Shown here piece by piece: positions 31,235-42,329 of a stretch of DNA of 64,000 nt (its first letter is position 1; every line of letters starts with the position of its first letter). Origin of the DNA: Atriophallophorus winterbourni (taxonomy: Eukaryota > Platyhelminthes > Trematoda > Plagiorchiida > Microphallidae). A model generated the notes under the pieces. It saw only the letters and a list, made by a program, of their open reading frames with translations. It was not told the DNA's origin and made no database searches. Location of the stretch: NCBI GenBank assembly GCA_013407085.1, contig JACCGJ010000688.1:62001-126000 (forward strand), given 5' to 3'. A program made the translations under genes and the position numbers.

Positions 31235-31335
31235 GTGAAGCACACACCAGAAGAGTACATTTACCTAGAGTTTAGACTCAAATGTGACCCATCGTGGACA
31301 TCACATTTTAACCTCTCTTCGCGTAAACAGCTCAT
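31235..31335 (+). CDS. Orphan internal exon of an unknown + strand gene
   Basis: Acceptor catcctttcag and a strong donor gtaagt enclose a stretch open in one frame only: VKHTPEEYIYLEFRLKCDPSW then TSHFNLSSRKQL, leaving two bases. The non-repetitive composition (Cys, Trp, Tyr) is unlike the transposons around it. It does not resemble any DOCK C-terminus I know. No neighbouring exon was found on either side, so the gene cannot be named and the exon could be fortuitous. Confidence 0.4.
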
Positions 31336-31399
31336 GTAAGTATTTGTAGAATTAGACAAGGTTTCATCTAATAGCTGTATTCATCATCTGTATCTATAC

Positions 31400-31670
31400 A
31401 ACGAGTTCCAAATTAGTAGATCGTTGATTCGTTGGATACATTCGATATACATCCTAACCCATGATACCGGGACTGTACCGCATATTCCATCACTGGCCAC
31501 ACGTGCATATTCTTGATCGGAGAAAATGTTATTTCGGAAAAATTACAAACCAATCGTTTGATTAGGCTAAGAACCAATGATGCCGCCATGAATGCGTAGC
31601 TAGTTTGGTTTAAGATTTCACACCGGAGCATATAGACCTCTCCAATTTTCATTCCATTGATATTATGCAA
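31400..31670 (-). mobile_element. CR1-like relic
   Basis: On the - strand the frame shows RPVMEYAVQ-like residues (WPVMEYAVQSRYHGLGC), the conserved CR1 segment upstream of the thumb. Badly decayed. Confidence 0.45.
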
Positions 31671-31959
31671 CTAAAGATATTGAAGATTGGATTCGATTGC
31701 CCTACACATGGTGGCATGGTTGACAAATTCAATTATCCCAGCTGCTATTTGATATCTTTCGCTGAAAACCAAACATTATTCACCCGACCGTATAAATCAG
31801 CTATTTTCAAGGAGAGTTCAACCGCACACTTTGTAACGATTCTCACACTATATCGAATTTCGTTACGCGAACCTTGTAACCTCAACGTCACGCTCCATAC
31901 CGTAATTATGGCTGTGGCTTGGTTAATAGCAGGAGAACAGTGTCACCCCGGTATATGAA

Positions 31960-32400
31960 AATGTCCGAGACCGATCGGGAGTCCATAATCATGAAAATAG
32001 AGTTTGCAACGAATCGGTTATAGCAAGTTTTTGATAGCGTTTCGCTTCTGAACACAGAAGCTTCGTCGGATAAAGGATGTCAGTACGAACAGGGTTCAGG
32101 CTTAAATGGCATTCTCTTGACCAATCCTGAGTTCTCTACGATAGACAGGGGAGATCAAGACAATTGATCACTCCCCCCCCTAAATGCTGTGTTAATCCCT
32201 AAATTGTTTATTTAGTGTGCAGGTGCGAACAGCGCCCGCTGACACACTGCTTACGTAATCCATGTTCACATTAGGTGTTATGCACGTATGCCATTTAAAC
32301 CTGAACACTGTTCGTACCGATACCCTTGGTCCGACGAAGCTTCTGTGTTCGGAAGCGAAACGTTACCAAAAAACCTGCTCTAACCGACTCAGTGTCCCCA
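31960..32400. mobile_element. Inverted pair of Penelope-type terminal repeats
   Basis: A - strand copy (31970-32210: cgatcgggagtccataatca, ttttgatagcgtttcgcttc, gaacacagaagcttcgtcgg, aggttc) and a + strand copy (32285-32400) face each other, the same arrangement as around the PLE fragments at 53.8 and 60.4 kb but with no ORF between them. Confidence 0.6.
32326..32368 (+). ncRNA. Hammerhead-like, PLE type, core mutated
   Basis: UUGGU, CCGACGA (U4 to C), stem II GCUUC/GAAGC with loop UGUGUUCG, GAAA, ACGU, U, ACCAA. Stems are all intact, but the mutated core base should abolish or lower cleavage. The perfect stem II supports the structural reading of the other PLE copies. Confidence 0.6.
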
Positions 32401-32673
32401 CGCTAACACACTTCAGCTGAAGCGCATTGTTACGGTCCGTAACTGAAATATCAGACGACACTATGATGTGTGTTAAAATCGATTGATGGTCCTTGCATAG
32501 GCAGCTGTTGTTTGAGATGTACATTGATCGAATCAAGCCAGCACTCACATACTTGGTCCATTGGTTCACAGTAATCATGGAATTTCAATGGATCATATGT
32601 GTCAACCTTCGCTCATTGGTGATGAACCTGTTTGAGAAATGATTTTGCATTGGTGCCTTACAGGAACATCAAT

Positions 32674-32679
32674 TTTATT
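32674..32679 (-). promoter_or_regulatory. Candidate polyadenylation signal of - strand gene
   Basis: AATAAA on the - strand about 230 bp beyond the TAA stop of the terminal exon, with no other gene between. Motif match only. Confidence 0.4.
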
Positions 32680-32906
32680 GCCGGCATCGGCAAACGGCCA
32701 AGAATAGCACTTAGATCAATTTTCTCAGGATTTAGAAACTGGATTTCGAAAAGAGTTCATTCCATGATTAAAACGCCCGTATAGATCAAAAAGCACAAAA
32801 TAAATGATTTCAAGTTATAAATTGTAACTGACTTGACGAAAGAAGCGTTTAATAAGAGATCGGTAGCAAGATTATCAAAAAACTCCCGAAAAGATTGGTC
32901 GCGTTT

Positions 32907-33008
32907 TTACGTTGAAGGAGCCAGATTGATTTGTTCAAGACGACGCTGTAGTTTTTTGGAAAGCTCGTCGCTTGCATCATCGGATGACGCTCTCAAATTA
33001 TCCGATGT
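32907..33008 (-). CDS. Terminal exon of unidentified - strand gene
   Basis: Acceptor ccctttccttttcag, then 33 codons from TSDNLRASSDDASDELSK to LEQINLAPST and a TAA stop. Phase 0 entry agrees with the upstream exon. The charged helix fits a C-terminal end, and an AATAAA follows about 230 bp downstream. Confidence 0.65.
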   Translation of the reverse strand, partial: TSDNLRASSDDASDELSKKLQRRLEQINLAPST

Positions 33009-33258
33009 CTGAAAAGGAAAGGGTTTAGTGGTGATAGTGGTTTAATGCAAAGTCGAGGATAAGGTCTCATTGACAACGTTAAATTTAGCTTGATGTTGGG
33101 ACTAAGCTAAGTCCCGCAGTGTGCAATGCAGCACCGGTGACTGTTTGCAAAATGAATGTCAAAAATCCAATGAAAGCGCGATGGTTGGTTTTCGGTTGAA
33201 GTAGGAATCTATAAGTGAGTAGTATATGAAGTTCGTGTGCTTACGTCCTCAGTTTCAT

Positions 33259-33305
33259 ATATAGATAGATAGATGGGTAGATAGATGGATGGATGGATAG
33301 ATAGG

Positions 33306-33381
<76 letters not shown>

Positions 33382-33384
33382 CAT

Positions 33385-33466
<82 letters not shown>
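33259..33466 (+). repeat. (GATA)n microsatellite
   Basis: About 208 bp of GATA/TAGA units with a few variant units (gggtagatagatgg near the left). It lies in the last intron of the - strand gene. Confidence 0.97.
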
Positions 33467-33468
<2 letters not shown>

Positions 33469-33469
33469 A

Positions 33470-34060
33470 AAGATATATAGAAAGAGGGAGAGGAAATTTT
33501 ATTATTATATGATTAGATCACGTTAATCGATCATTCGTTGTAAATTCACAGTATATTTCGTTTCTTATTGCAGCCTAACGTCAAATACGATGCTTGAGTT
33601 ATTTTAACAATGAGAGGTATGGTGCTATCATCTTATGAAACTATACTGTTTGAGGAATAACTCTTGGTTCATTCACTTAAAAACCATTTGATCGCGAAGG
33701 GCATCGAGTTTGTGTATTAAGCCCATGGGAATGAGGCACAAACTTCACGATAATTCACTCGGATTCTTTCAAAGACTCGTTGTTGCTAATATAAAGTCGT
33801 CTCGGACTTTCTTAGTATTTAGCTACATCTAAAATTAACAGAGCTAATTTAATGGGGAAATAGAGGCCAATTTAGTTCGAATAATTGGTCAGTTCGAGTT
33901 TCATGTTTGTCGTACGTAGCCCAGCTCATTTTTCCAATTTTGATAGCAAATCAGGTGTTAGTTTTAGAGGGTGTTATTGAGCAAATTACCGTCTTAAATT
34001 TAAGTTTAAACGGTATTTCGAGCTAGTGTTCTAATAAAATTCATCCTGACAACATGATGC
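33470..34060. other. Unassigned intronic DNA
   Basis: AT-rich, no recognised element. Confidence 0.5.
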
Positions 34061-34790
34061 CATCATGGAATCGTGCAGAGATGGAAGCCCAACTTTTGGA
34101 GTTCACATGCCATGTTGCAAGCTGCTGGTGTTATAGCTCTGCTTTTCGACTCGTACATAGATGCACAGGCGATACTGAACAAGCTAGCTAGTACTGCATC
34201 CTCATGTGAAATGCGTTTTGCAACGTCCAAGTGCAGTGTTCTGCTGCATGAAACTTTATTGCTTGAAACTGCAGAATGTGTTACGTATTTCGGTAGTTGT
34301 ACCAATAACTGTGCATCATTAGATGACGAGGTCTCAGCACGCATTTCTAAAGGGACTGTAGCATTCCGCAACTTTGGTTACCTTTATCACTCAAAGGTAG
34401 AGTCTGCAAAGCGGCAGTTAGGGCAGTATTATTGTATGGGTGCGATACTTTGACCCTACATAAACAACACATTCGGCGTCTCCAAGTACTTGATAACCGA
34501 TGGGTGCGCGAGTTAGCTGTACGCAACAATGCCCTACGTAATAAGCTCTTCGGTATTAATGTTGATACAGAAAAGCAGATCAATCTGCCTAGATTACGCT
34601 GGTTGGGTCACGTTTTATAGATGCCGGACCACCGACTTCCAAAACTAATCATTTTGCGACGCCTCATTGCGATTGGTGTTAATCTCATGGTAGCCAAACC
34701 GTCATATGACGTACACAGCTAAAAATCCTTACTAGTAACCTTTCCAAAGTCAGTGTAGTTGTTCTTCCTGGCTGGGTTTCCCGCGATATT
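34060..34790 (+). mobile_element. Decayed RTE-like LINE, 5' part of nested relic
   Basis: Shows the post-RT region: FDSYIDAQAILNKLAST, ECVTYFGSCTNN, DEVSARISKGTVAFRNFGYL, LRWLGHVL. Several stops. It is the better preserved twin of 5730-6860. Homology to that copy breaks off at about 34760 and resumes at about 38345, so a CR1 element sits inside it. Confidence 0.7.
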
Positions 34791-34904
34791 ATACTGCTAA
34801 ATTCGTACCGACTAAAGACGGATCCCAATTCAAAGTGCCGGATATATCCCGATGTACCATGGTGGGAAAGAAAGGGTACTTTAAACAATAAGGAAAAAAC
34901 GGTC

Positions 34905-35369
34905 TTGCGGAGTATAGTTCTATTTGGGGTACCAGAAAATACCTCCCAAGCATCGGTTCAGGAAGCCGCAGAGCACGACTTCAAGCAGTGGCGTTACATT
35001 GCGTGTTCGCTTGATATTTCAAATGTTGTGGTCATTGACACTTATCGGGTGCCTTTTTCGCCAAAATATAAAGGAGATGGTCCGAAACCACTGAGGATTA
35101 CGTTTTTAACCAACGACATGGCTGAGATTGTAAAGTCCGAATGGAAAAAAGCGAAAAGAGCTGTACCGAAGGACGTTAGACTTAGTCCACCCAAACCAAG
35201 TACCATGATCGAAACACATCCTCGTCTGGGGACAGCAGATGATAGCGTTCCCACCGAAATGGAAGAAATCGATGTATCAAAAAACGTGGTATGTCCGGCT
35301 CAAACCGAGTCGGACCAAATACGTCATACAAGCAACCAAATGTTGTTTCAGACTGTCAGCGAGCAATAA
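34905..35369 (+). pseudogene. CR1 ORF1-like protein
   Basis: About 154 residues open from upstream of the first Met: SIVLFGVPENTSQASVQEA, WRYIACSLDISNVVVIDTYR, GPKPLRITFLTND. The (V/I)LFGVPE...R...PRPLK-(V/I)-F pattern is usual for the RNA-binding ORF1 of CR1/L2 elements. Its end overlaps the ORF2 start by about 80 bp in another frame, as in many LINEs. It could still be translatable. Confidence 0.65.
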
Positions 35370-36412
35370 GTAGCTCACCAGTTTCAAACTCATCGCGCGT
35401 CGGTCCAATAGCTGCAGTACACGATTCGACATTGTGTAAGACAAATACGATCAGGTGCATATATACAAATGCTCAGTGTTTAACTAACAAATTAGCTGAA
35501 CTATGTGAGCTTTGTGATAGACGTTCACCCGATTTGGTTGCAGTTACAGAGACTTGGTTCCAGCCCTGCATGACTGATGCTGAGCTTTTGATTCCGAAAA
35601 TGTCACTACTTCGTCGCGATCGTGATCGAAGATCCGGTGGTGGAGTTGCAGTCTACTATCCCGAACGTTTAGCGCAGTGTAACGTCATCGATCATCCTGA
35701 CCTCAGCCTTCCTGATACGATGTGGTGTTCAGTAAAGCTAGTCAATGGAGATGAATGTACGATCGGCATCATTTACCGCTCGCCATCATCCAAAAGCTCA
35801 TACAATGATAAGCTCATCGAATCATTGCAACACATCACAAGATGCCAGACTATGCAATTGCTGATCATTGGCGATTTTAATCTCCCGCATCTGTTTTCGA
35901 GAGGTGAGCACTCCCTGCATTCGTTTGAACATAAATTCAAGGAGGTTATAGAATTTGCTTCACTACACAATCACGTTAACCAGCCAACTCGCTGGCGGGG
36001 TCTTAACCAACCTTCAACCCTTGACCTTGTCTTAACGCCTGAGGCAACCGCATTAGAGGGTATACAATACCTGGCACCACTGGGGAAGAGTGATCATGTT
36101 GTGCTCTTGTTTGATTATGTATGTAGTGCGGAACGATTGTGTGAACAGACGAAAGTCATAAGGAAAATACAATTTGAATCCTTAAATATCAGTCTCCGGG
36201 ATGCATACACTCATGAGTTTGATTCAATGGATCCTGACTCATATAACAATTCGTTTCTAAATTATCTCAATTCGAAGATTTACGAAAACTCGATTTTTGT
36301 ACCACACAAATGCAGCTACAACAACCAGTTTGTTATTCGGAGTAGAACGAAGAAATGGTTAGCTGTTAAGCGAGAGTCTTGGGTAACTCATAAGAAGTTT
36401 GGTACGGAATAA
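35291..36412 (+). pseudogene. CR1 ORF2, endonuclease domain
   Basis: APE-type endonuclease: IRCIYTNAQCLTNKLAELCE, VAVTETWF, GGGVAVYY, IGIIYRSPSS, LLIIGDFNLP, STLDLVLT, GKSDHVVLLF. Catalytic E of TETW, the GDFN and the SDH box are all present. It ends at a TAA; the same frame continues immediately afterwards, so this is a single nonsense change within ORF2. Confidence 0.88.
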
Positions 36413-37276
36413 ACTTGGAAACGATTCTGTAAGATACGGAATCAAGTCACTACTCTTGTAAGAGAAGATCGCATGCAATTCCAATGGAACTTGCTTAAGA
36501 GAATGGAAAAGAATCCTAAGCTTCTCCACAAGATAGTAAATGAACGATCAAAGATCAAACCAGGTGTATTCTCTGTACTAACACCTCATGGATTGACCCA
36601 CACTGCCCAAGATACCGCCGATGCTTTAGCAACGTTTTACTCATTTGTCTTCAATCCCAAGCGTTGTATACCATATCAAGTTTCATCAAGTTCGCCACAT
36701 TTCAAATTATTAGGTGAAATGACTATCAACGAATACACGGTTGGGCGGGAACTTTGTCGACTAAACGAAAAGAAGTCCCCTGGCGCAGACAAAATTACCC
36801 CCGCCGTACTTCGCAGGTGTCCCGTTGCTTTGACTGCTCCTCTCACTCGCATATTCAATCTCAGCTTAAATGAAGGAAAAATACCACCGCAATGGAAAGC
36901 AGGGATGATAACTCCTATTTATAAAGGCGTTAGCCGTTCAGACACAGCAAACTATAGACCGGTAACGTTACTTCCGGTGATCTCCAAATTAATGGAACGC
37001 ATTGTGACTGCGCGCATAAGAGAACATTTTGAAAACCAAAATATTTTGACCGCAGCACAACACGGTTTTCGAAGAGGTCGTTGTTGTTTATCTAACCTTC
37101 TTACAACGTTCGAGGATTGGACCAAGGCACTAGACGAAGGTGAGGTTGTACATGCTTGCTACATCGATATTTCCAATGCTTTCGATAGAGTCAACCATGA
37201 AATCTTAATTAAAAAAGCTCGAATCCTATGGAATAACGGGAATATTGCTGAATTGGATAAGGGACTATCTTACTGA
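36413..37276 (+). pseudogene. CR1 ORF2, RT fingers and palm
   Basis: Same frame as the endonuclease part beyond the stop: NPKLLHKIVNERSKIKPG, KKSPGADKITPAVLRRCP, PPQWKAGMITPIYKG, NYRPVTLLPVISKLMERIV, HGFRRGRCCLSNLLTTFED, ACYIDISNAFDRVNHEIL (first catalytic Asp in YIDIS). A frameshift near 37240 ends the frame. Confidence 0.88.
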
Positions 37277-37296
37277 TAGACACGTACAAGTTCGCG

Positions 37297-38241
37297 TTGG
37301 CAGCACCTTATCTAGAAAAAATAGACGTCACGAGTGGAGTTCCGCAAGGTTCCGTGCTTGGACCTCTTCTATTCTTGGTGTATATGAACGATATAGTGGA
37401 GGATATTGGATGCAACTTGATACTATTTGCCGATGATATTAAAATATGGAAACGTGTAAGGTCTGTTAATGACTGTATGTCATTACAACGGGATCTGTGC
37501 ACCTTATTTCGTTGGTCCCAGTTAAATGAGTTACCATTTAACCCTGCGAAATATAAAATGCTGCAGCTTGGAAAATCTCTACACCACACGTGTCAGCTTG
37601 GCACGCAAGATGTCGTCTGGACCACCGCAGAAAAAGATCTCGGTATATGGGTTTCGTTTAACCTTAAGCCTGGACATCATTGCCAGACGGTGTACAATAA
37701 AGCTTGCCGTATCTTGAGTCTTTTCAAAAGAATAATCCGGATTTTTACGCCCGAAACCCTACCCCGGGTAATTAACACGTATATACGTCCTGTTATGGAA
37801 TATTCCATCCAAGCCTGGGCACCATGGTTGAGGAAGGACATCGAACTACTCGACAGGATTTATCATCGTGCTACAAAGTTGGTCCCCCGTTACAGAAATT
37901 TGCCTTTCACAGAGCGAAAGTTAAAACTGAACCTACACGATTTTACCCAACGACGGATACGTAGTGACCTCATGTTGACATTCAAAATCCTGCATTCTGT
38001 AAACCATCCCCTTAAACACTGGCTAAAGCCCAATGGCCTTACTCGAACACGAACACATTCAAATGCTTTAAGCATTCCGCATTCTCGATTGGATATTCGT
38101 CGTAATTTTTTCTCGGTAAGGATTTGTTTCACTTGGAAATATTTGCCTGAAGAAATCACACGATCAGAATCTGTTGAGGTTTTCGCTTCCAAACTCGATG
38201 AGTTTATGACGAACCATGCGGTATGTGACTGTCCCTATTAA
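37297..38241 (+). pseudogene. CR1 ORF2, RT catalytic palm to C-terminus
   Basis: GVPQGSVLGPLLFLVYMNDI and the catalytic FADDIKIW, then EKDLGIWVS, RPVMEYSIQAWAPWLRKDIE, IYHRATKLVPRYRNLPFTER and the terminal CFTWKYLPEEI...FASKLDEFM. FADD and GVPQGSVLGP identify the CR1 clade. The last 315 residues are uninterrupted. Confidence 0.9.
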
Positions 38242-38350
38242 TTTTTGAGACATTTTTTATATATTTTTATATATTCCATATACCTTGTCATCCTATGGTT
38301 ATTGTTAAGCTTAATGCTTTTTCTACCATAAAATTTTCTGAGTTTCTGAG

Positions 38351-38735
38351 ATATCGCAGTGGTCAGGATATGTCCCGAAACCATGTTCAATGGCAGTCTT
38401 GCACTAAGCATCTTCTTGGAGTGTCTGTTTAATCGTGTATGTTGTCGAGTGGAGTGACGAGGAAAGCTTGTTATGATTCATGGCAGTAAAAGCCGCAAGG
38501 AAGCTGTCGTGCAAATGTAGCTCTACTCGTTTACAAAAATTGATTGAATGCCTGATCGGTTCTATGTGCAGACATCTCATCCCAGTTAGTTTGTGCTTAC
38601 TCTCCTATAGAATCCGTAGCCATTTGAACTCCCACTTTTGGGATTTTACTTTTTCATGGTTGTATGGTACATGGTACATTCGGTACATGCTAAAGGTGTA
38701 ATGCTGCTTCTGATGATGATGATGATGTTGACAAC
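38351..38735 (+). mobile_element. Decayed RTE-like LINE, 3' part of nested relic
   Basis: Continues the 34060-34790 relic: cgaaaccatgttcaatggca, ctcatcccagttagtttgtg, and a tgatgatgatgatgat tail. The same order is unbroken at 6540-6840. Confidence 0.7.
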
Positions 38736-39235
38736 ATAAACCAATAACTTCCGGTGCTAAGCTGCCAAAATGTGTCAGCTTTAAATTCTGAAATAGCACT
38801 CATACCCAAATAAATATTTTCGTTTATTAGGATGGAGTGAAAATTTCGACAATGTGGTCTCAAAAACTTTACATTTATTTGATCTCGCATGCAATCTAAT
38901 AACTTCACCAGAAGACAGAAGCTGAAATTCGTTTTATAATTGCTTTACCTGTCGCGGTTTGCTAAAATGGATGGCAATGTTTTGTGAGATAAACTAATTT
39001 CCTTTATATGTAAAAACAAACTGGCTTCGAAACTACTGTTAAAATAAGGTACACCTAACATTGGTGTGTGAAAACAAAGTTATTCCAAGTAAATCGATAA
39101 AACCAGATTAATTTGGCTCATATCCTACGATCGTCCACCTAACTACTAGATGTGTGCCATAGAACACGTTTCTCACTGGTAGATTTTCCTGAAACAGTCC
39201 TATTGGTCGAATAATAGTCCGAAGTAAAGCTAGCA
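38736..39235. other. Unassigned intronic DNA
   Basis: AT-rich, nothing recognised. Confidence 0.5.
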
Positions 39236-39239
39236 TCAA

Positions 39240-39720
39240 TGTTTGAATTGCTAGTTTAGACGTGTGACGTGTCACTCAAGGGCTCTTGGGTGACGAACAG
39301 AAGACCACACTTCGCCACAACGCGGGATTAGGAAGCAACCATTCGATAACACTCGCCGTCGTACATAAATTGGGTTTACGCAAGAAATTCGTGTCCAACC
39401 TGTATGCAAGTAGATGGAGAACATCAACAGCCATCGAACAATATGCACCCCTCAAGGTCAGTCAAACGTGCCTAACATCACGAGAGCTCGGATTGAACTG
39501 GTTTGTACAAAATAGTTTGACAAATCAGATCGAAATGAAAACTAGCAAAACAAGATGAGGACATTTTTGTTTACAAAATTCGCAGATAAAGAATGGCGTG
39601 TTTTGTTTTTTGTCAGTTGTGTAATCTACATTTGTCTTGTGCTGCGGGATTTGTGGAGGGAATTTTGACCTCCGGGTGAATCGTGAAGCACTCATTTGCC
39701 ATTGAGGTGAGGGGTTAACA
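39240..39720 (+). mobile_element. LTR-like element, degenerate copy
   Basis: Shares the order of the copies at 42330 and 59800 (gaacatcaacagccatcgaa, ttgacaaatcagatcg, gtgttttgttttttgtcagt, ttgacctccgggtgaatcg) but the promoter-like box is lost. Confidence 0.35.
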
Positions 39721-39839
39721 AAAGATTCAAGGAATTATGGTTGATAAACCAGATAACATTAAAAAAACACTACAGGATTACTGTGTGAGTGAAAATGTAA
39801 AAAATATTATATAACGAGAGAGTATATCACAAATGATGT

Positions 39840-40700
39840 TTGGTTATGTATGAAAGTCCAATTTCGCTTTCATATCGCCGTGCAAATGAGAGTCCATCGC
39901 ATGCCATGATAGGGAATTCCAAAAAAATATAACACGAATGGCAAAAATGGCGCCCACAATCATTCCGGGAACTGGGGATGCAAAGAAATAACGCACTCTT
40001 AAAAGGAGCGTCTTAGTGGATGTCCTTCGATCAACATATGAATAATAGCGCGCCACAGCGTAACTTGGGCAACATCCAATAGGCTCAGATGTCCCAATCT
40101 GTCAGTGTACGGAACATTGCGACGATTCATCACTAACGTTGTCGCTCTGTGATAAAGCTTATCGTTTTTAAGCCAACTAGCCCAGGCATCCACCGCATAA
40201 TCTATCGTTGGAAGAAGGCAGACATTCATTATTCTTGGCCGTAGCCAAAAATCTTCCAAATCTTCTTCAAAAATATCTAAGATTCTGTTGTCCTGTCGAT
40301 ATACATTCTGGCAGTGAAGTAAGCTCTTCAGATTTCCATTCGTTCATACTCCAGGGTTTTTACACGGCGTTCCATGACAGGCTATCTGCTCCCAATCGAC
40401 AAGTCCATGGAACATTCTTAGCAAGTTGAAGCATCTTGCTTTTCTATGTGTTAAATGACATATTATTTACAGCAGTCCACGCTGGCACGATGTCCAAATC
40501 CCTTTGCAGTAATGAATGTTGAGACCACAAAAGTGAGTTGCCCTCGTTTGATATGACATCATTCTCATTTTACAACAGCGCTATTGTTTAACGAATCGAT
40601 AGATTGATAGAATCCAAAGGGGAACACTTCGGTCATCAAGAGGAGCTTTAACTTGATAAGAGTTTGCGGTAATAATCACAATCTTCAGAGTGTATTCTTT
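39840..40700 (-). mobile_element. CR1-like relic
   Basis: On the - strand: LLPTIDYAVDAWASWLKNDK, LYHRATTLVMNRRNVPYTDR, HPLRRSF and, further, FFWNSLSWHAMDSHL. This is the CR1 thumb and C-terminus with several frameshifts. A more decayed RT part extends towards 40700. Confidence 0.65.
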
Positions 40701-40704
40701 GTAA

Positions 40705-41410
40705 CCCCCACGTTTTCCCATGAGTGATTCATCTGTGTGAATTACACTAGCTTGGTAGAGCGAGATTATCGATCGGAAACAAGTCTGAAGAAATCGTTAG
40801 TAAATCGATGAGTCAGTAAACAACAACAACAGGTAAATAGAAATCAACATGTCGCATCGACGGACTGGAAAGTAATCAGATAAGACATTTTAAATTACTA
40901 GATTTTATGCTCACATGCCTCCACAAATAATATTGTTAATAGTAATGATGAAAATAATGAAAAGAATAGCTGCAAGATTTGCCAAGAAGTGGTTACATTA
41001 CGATTACAGTCAAAAATGTCGAAAATTCGCAAGTATGTGGTTATATGATATTGTCTTTTTTCGTCTAAAATCCGGTCCCACGTACAAAGAACTCAGCGGA
41101 GCTGTTGATCACCTGCAACCCGAAATCACGCTTCAGTGTAAAACATGTTTTTTCTTCAAACCTCCTTTTACGACTCACTTTATGCTCAATCGGTTAAGGG
41201 TCAATTGAGCCCCAAAACATTGTTCAGCGTGTCAGCGTTTGATATCAAAACTAGTGTTATTCTGCATTTCAAAACTGTGTTTCGTTCTAAGAACAGGATG
41301 TTCGAAGTGAAGCCTAGACTAGAATTTTTGAAGATTCTCTCAGAACTAAGCGAGATTTGAAATCATTTACCAATCTGTCATTAAATCTTCAAATTCGAGC
41401 AATCAAAAAG
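40705..41410. other. Unassigned intronic DNA
   Basis: AT-rich; an open frame at 40915-41208 has no recognisable domain. Confidence 0.45.
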
Positions 41411-41418
41411 CTGCGTAC

Positions 41419-41493
41419 CTCTTTCGATCCTGGTCTTTTCTCGATCAGTGCTCGTTTCCACTGTGGCACCGAACCCCATTTTCTTAGATCATC
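41419..41493 (-). CDS. Exon of unidentified - strand gene, second PWK motif
   Basis: Acceptor cctttgacaatcag, 25 codons DDLRKWGSVPQWKRALIEKR plus PGSKE, donor gtacgc, phase 0 both ends. The VPQWKRALIEKR motif echoes the IPPWK motif in the exon before it, so the protein may carry a repeated short motif. Confidence 0.7.
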
Positions 41494-41646
41494 CTGATTG
41501 TCAAAGGAGATGTGAAAAGCAACGTTTGAAATTCTGAAACAACTAGAAATAAAATTCAAACTAGAAATTCGACTCCACCGTTTGGTAAGATTAATAGAAC
41601 GAACCGTTTCAATCAGTCAAAATTCACGTGAGAATACGATGTACAC

Positions 41647-42212
41647 GGTGTCCGGTCACTTAATCGTCAGACACTTCATCGCCGACGCTTAATCCATAGA
41701 CAGTTAATCACCAGACATTTGATCAACAGGCATTTAACCCCCAAGTTCATCTGCAGTCACTTAATATCCAGTTTGATAACTTCTGATTTTAAGAACGTCC
41801 GTAGTTGAGTATCGCTGAATTGCTCGAGATGTCATACCATGCAACGAAAAATATGTGAACTAGGGATGAAAGCAGATAATGAGGCAGACGATGATTTACG
41901 CCTCATGATTGTGCCGTTGAATGATGCATTACAGTCACTATTTTCTTGCCAACATCCCACCATTTAGACATTTCTTTGCGAAAAGATTGCCGACAGCATA
42001 CGGTCTCAGTTGTTCAAGCAAGTGCTCGGGTTCATATAAAACAGAAGAAGAATTATGCTGAGATATGCGCATTCTTCAGAAGTTATCAAACTGACTGACT
42101 GAGGATTAAGTGACTGGGGATGAAGTGACTTGGGGGTTAAATGTCCGGGGATCAATTGTCTGGTGGTTAAGTGTCTAGGGATTAAATGTCTGACGATTAC
42201 GTGTCAGTAAAC
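41647..42212. mobile_element. Foldback DNA transposon with subterminal repeats
   Basis: Two arms of about 145 bp are inverted copies: left ggtcacttaatcgtcagaca ... ccagtttgataactt, right aagttatcaaactgactgac ... gtctgacgattacgtgtcag. Each arm is built from short degenerate units of the type attaagtgactggggat. The 10-mer CGATGTACAC lies on both sides (41637-41646, 42213-42222). Long arms made of subrepeats and a 9-10-bp duplication are the profile of foldback or Mutator-like non-autonomous elements. The central 270 bp encode nothing recognisable. Confidence 0.8.
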
Positions 42213-42329
42213 CGATGTACACATAGGCTGGAACAATATATCAAGATTTGCAAGATTTTTCATTAAGCACGAGAAATAATATACCATGGATCATGTGAAA
42301 CAATCAGTCAGTATGATTTAGCCAGAGGT

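Larger units (their letters stand above)
34790..38350 (+). mobile_element. Near-complete CR1-like non-LTR retrotransposon
   Basis: ORF1, an APE endonuclease, an RT and a 3' end with a doubled tttctgag tail, all in order. It is disabled by one stop (36410) and two frameshifts (near 37240 and 37320). Left limit approximate. It is inserted in the older RTE relic. It is the most complete CR1 copy in the window and a likely model for the eight CR1 fragments listed elsewhere. Confidence 0.88.

Noticed and set aside
33259..33466. CRISPR-like regular repeat
   Set aside because: 4-bp unit without spacers; a plain GATA microsatellite in a eukaryotic intron.
40915..41208. 97-residue open frame on the + strand
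   Set aside because: Low-complexity start, no splice borders in useful phase and no recognised domain.
41647..42212. CRISPR or minisatellite array of about 18-bp units
   Set aside because: The units are degenerate, without unique spacers, and arranged as two inverted arms with a target duplication, which fits a transposon.
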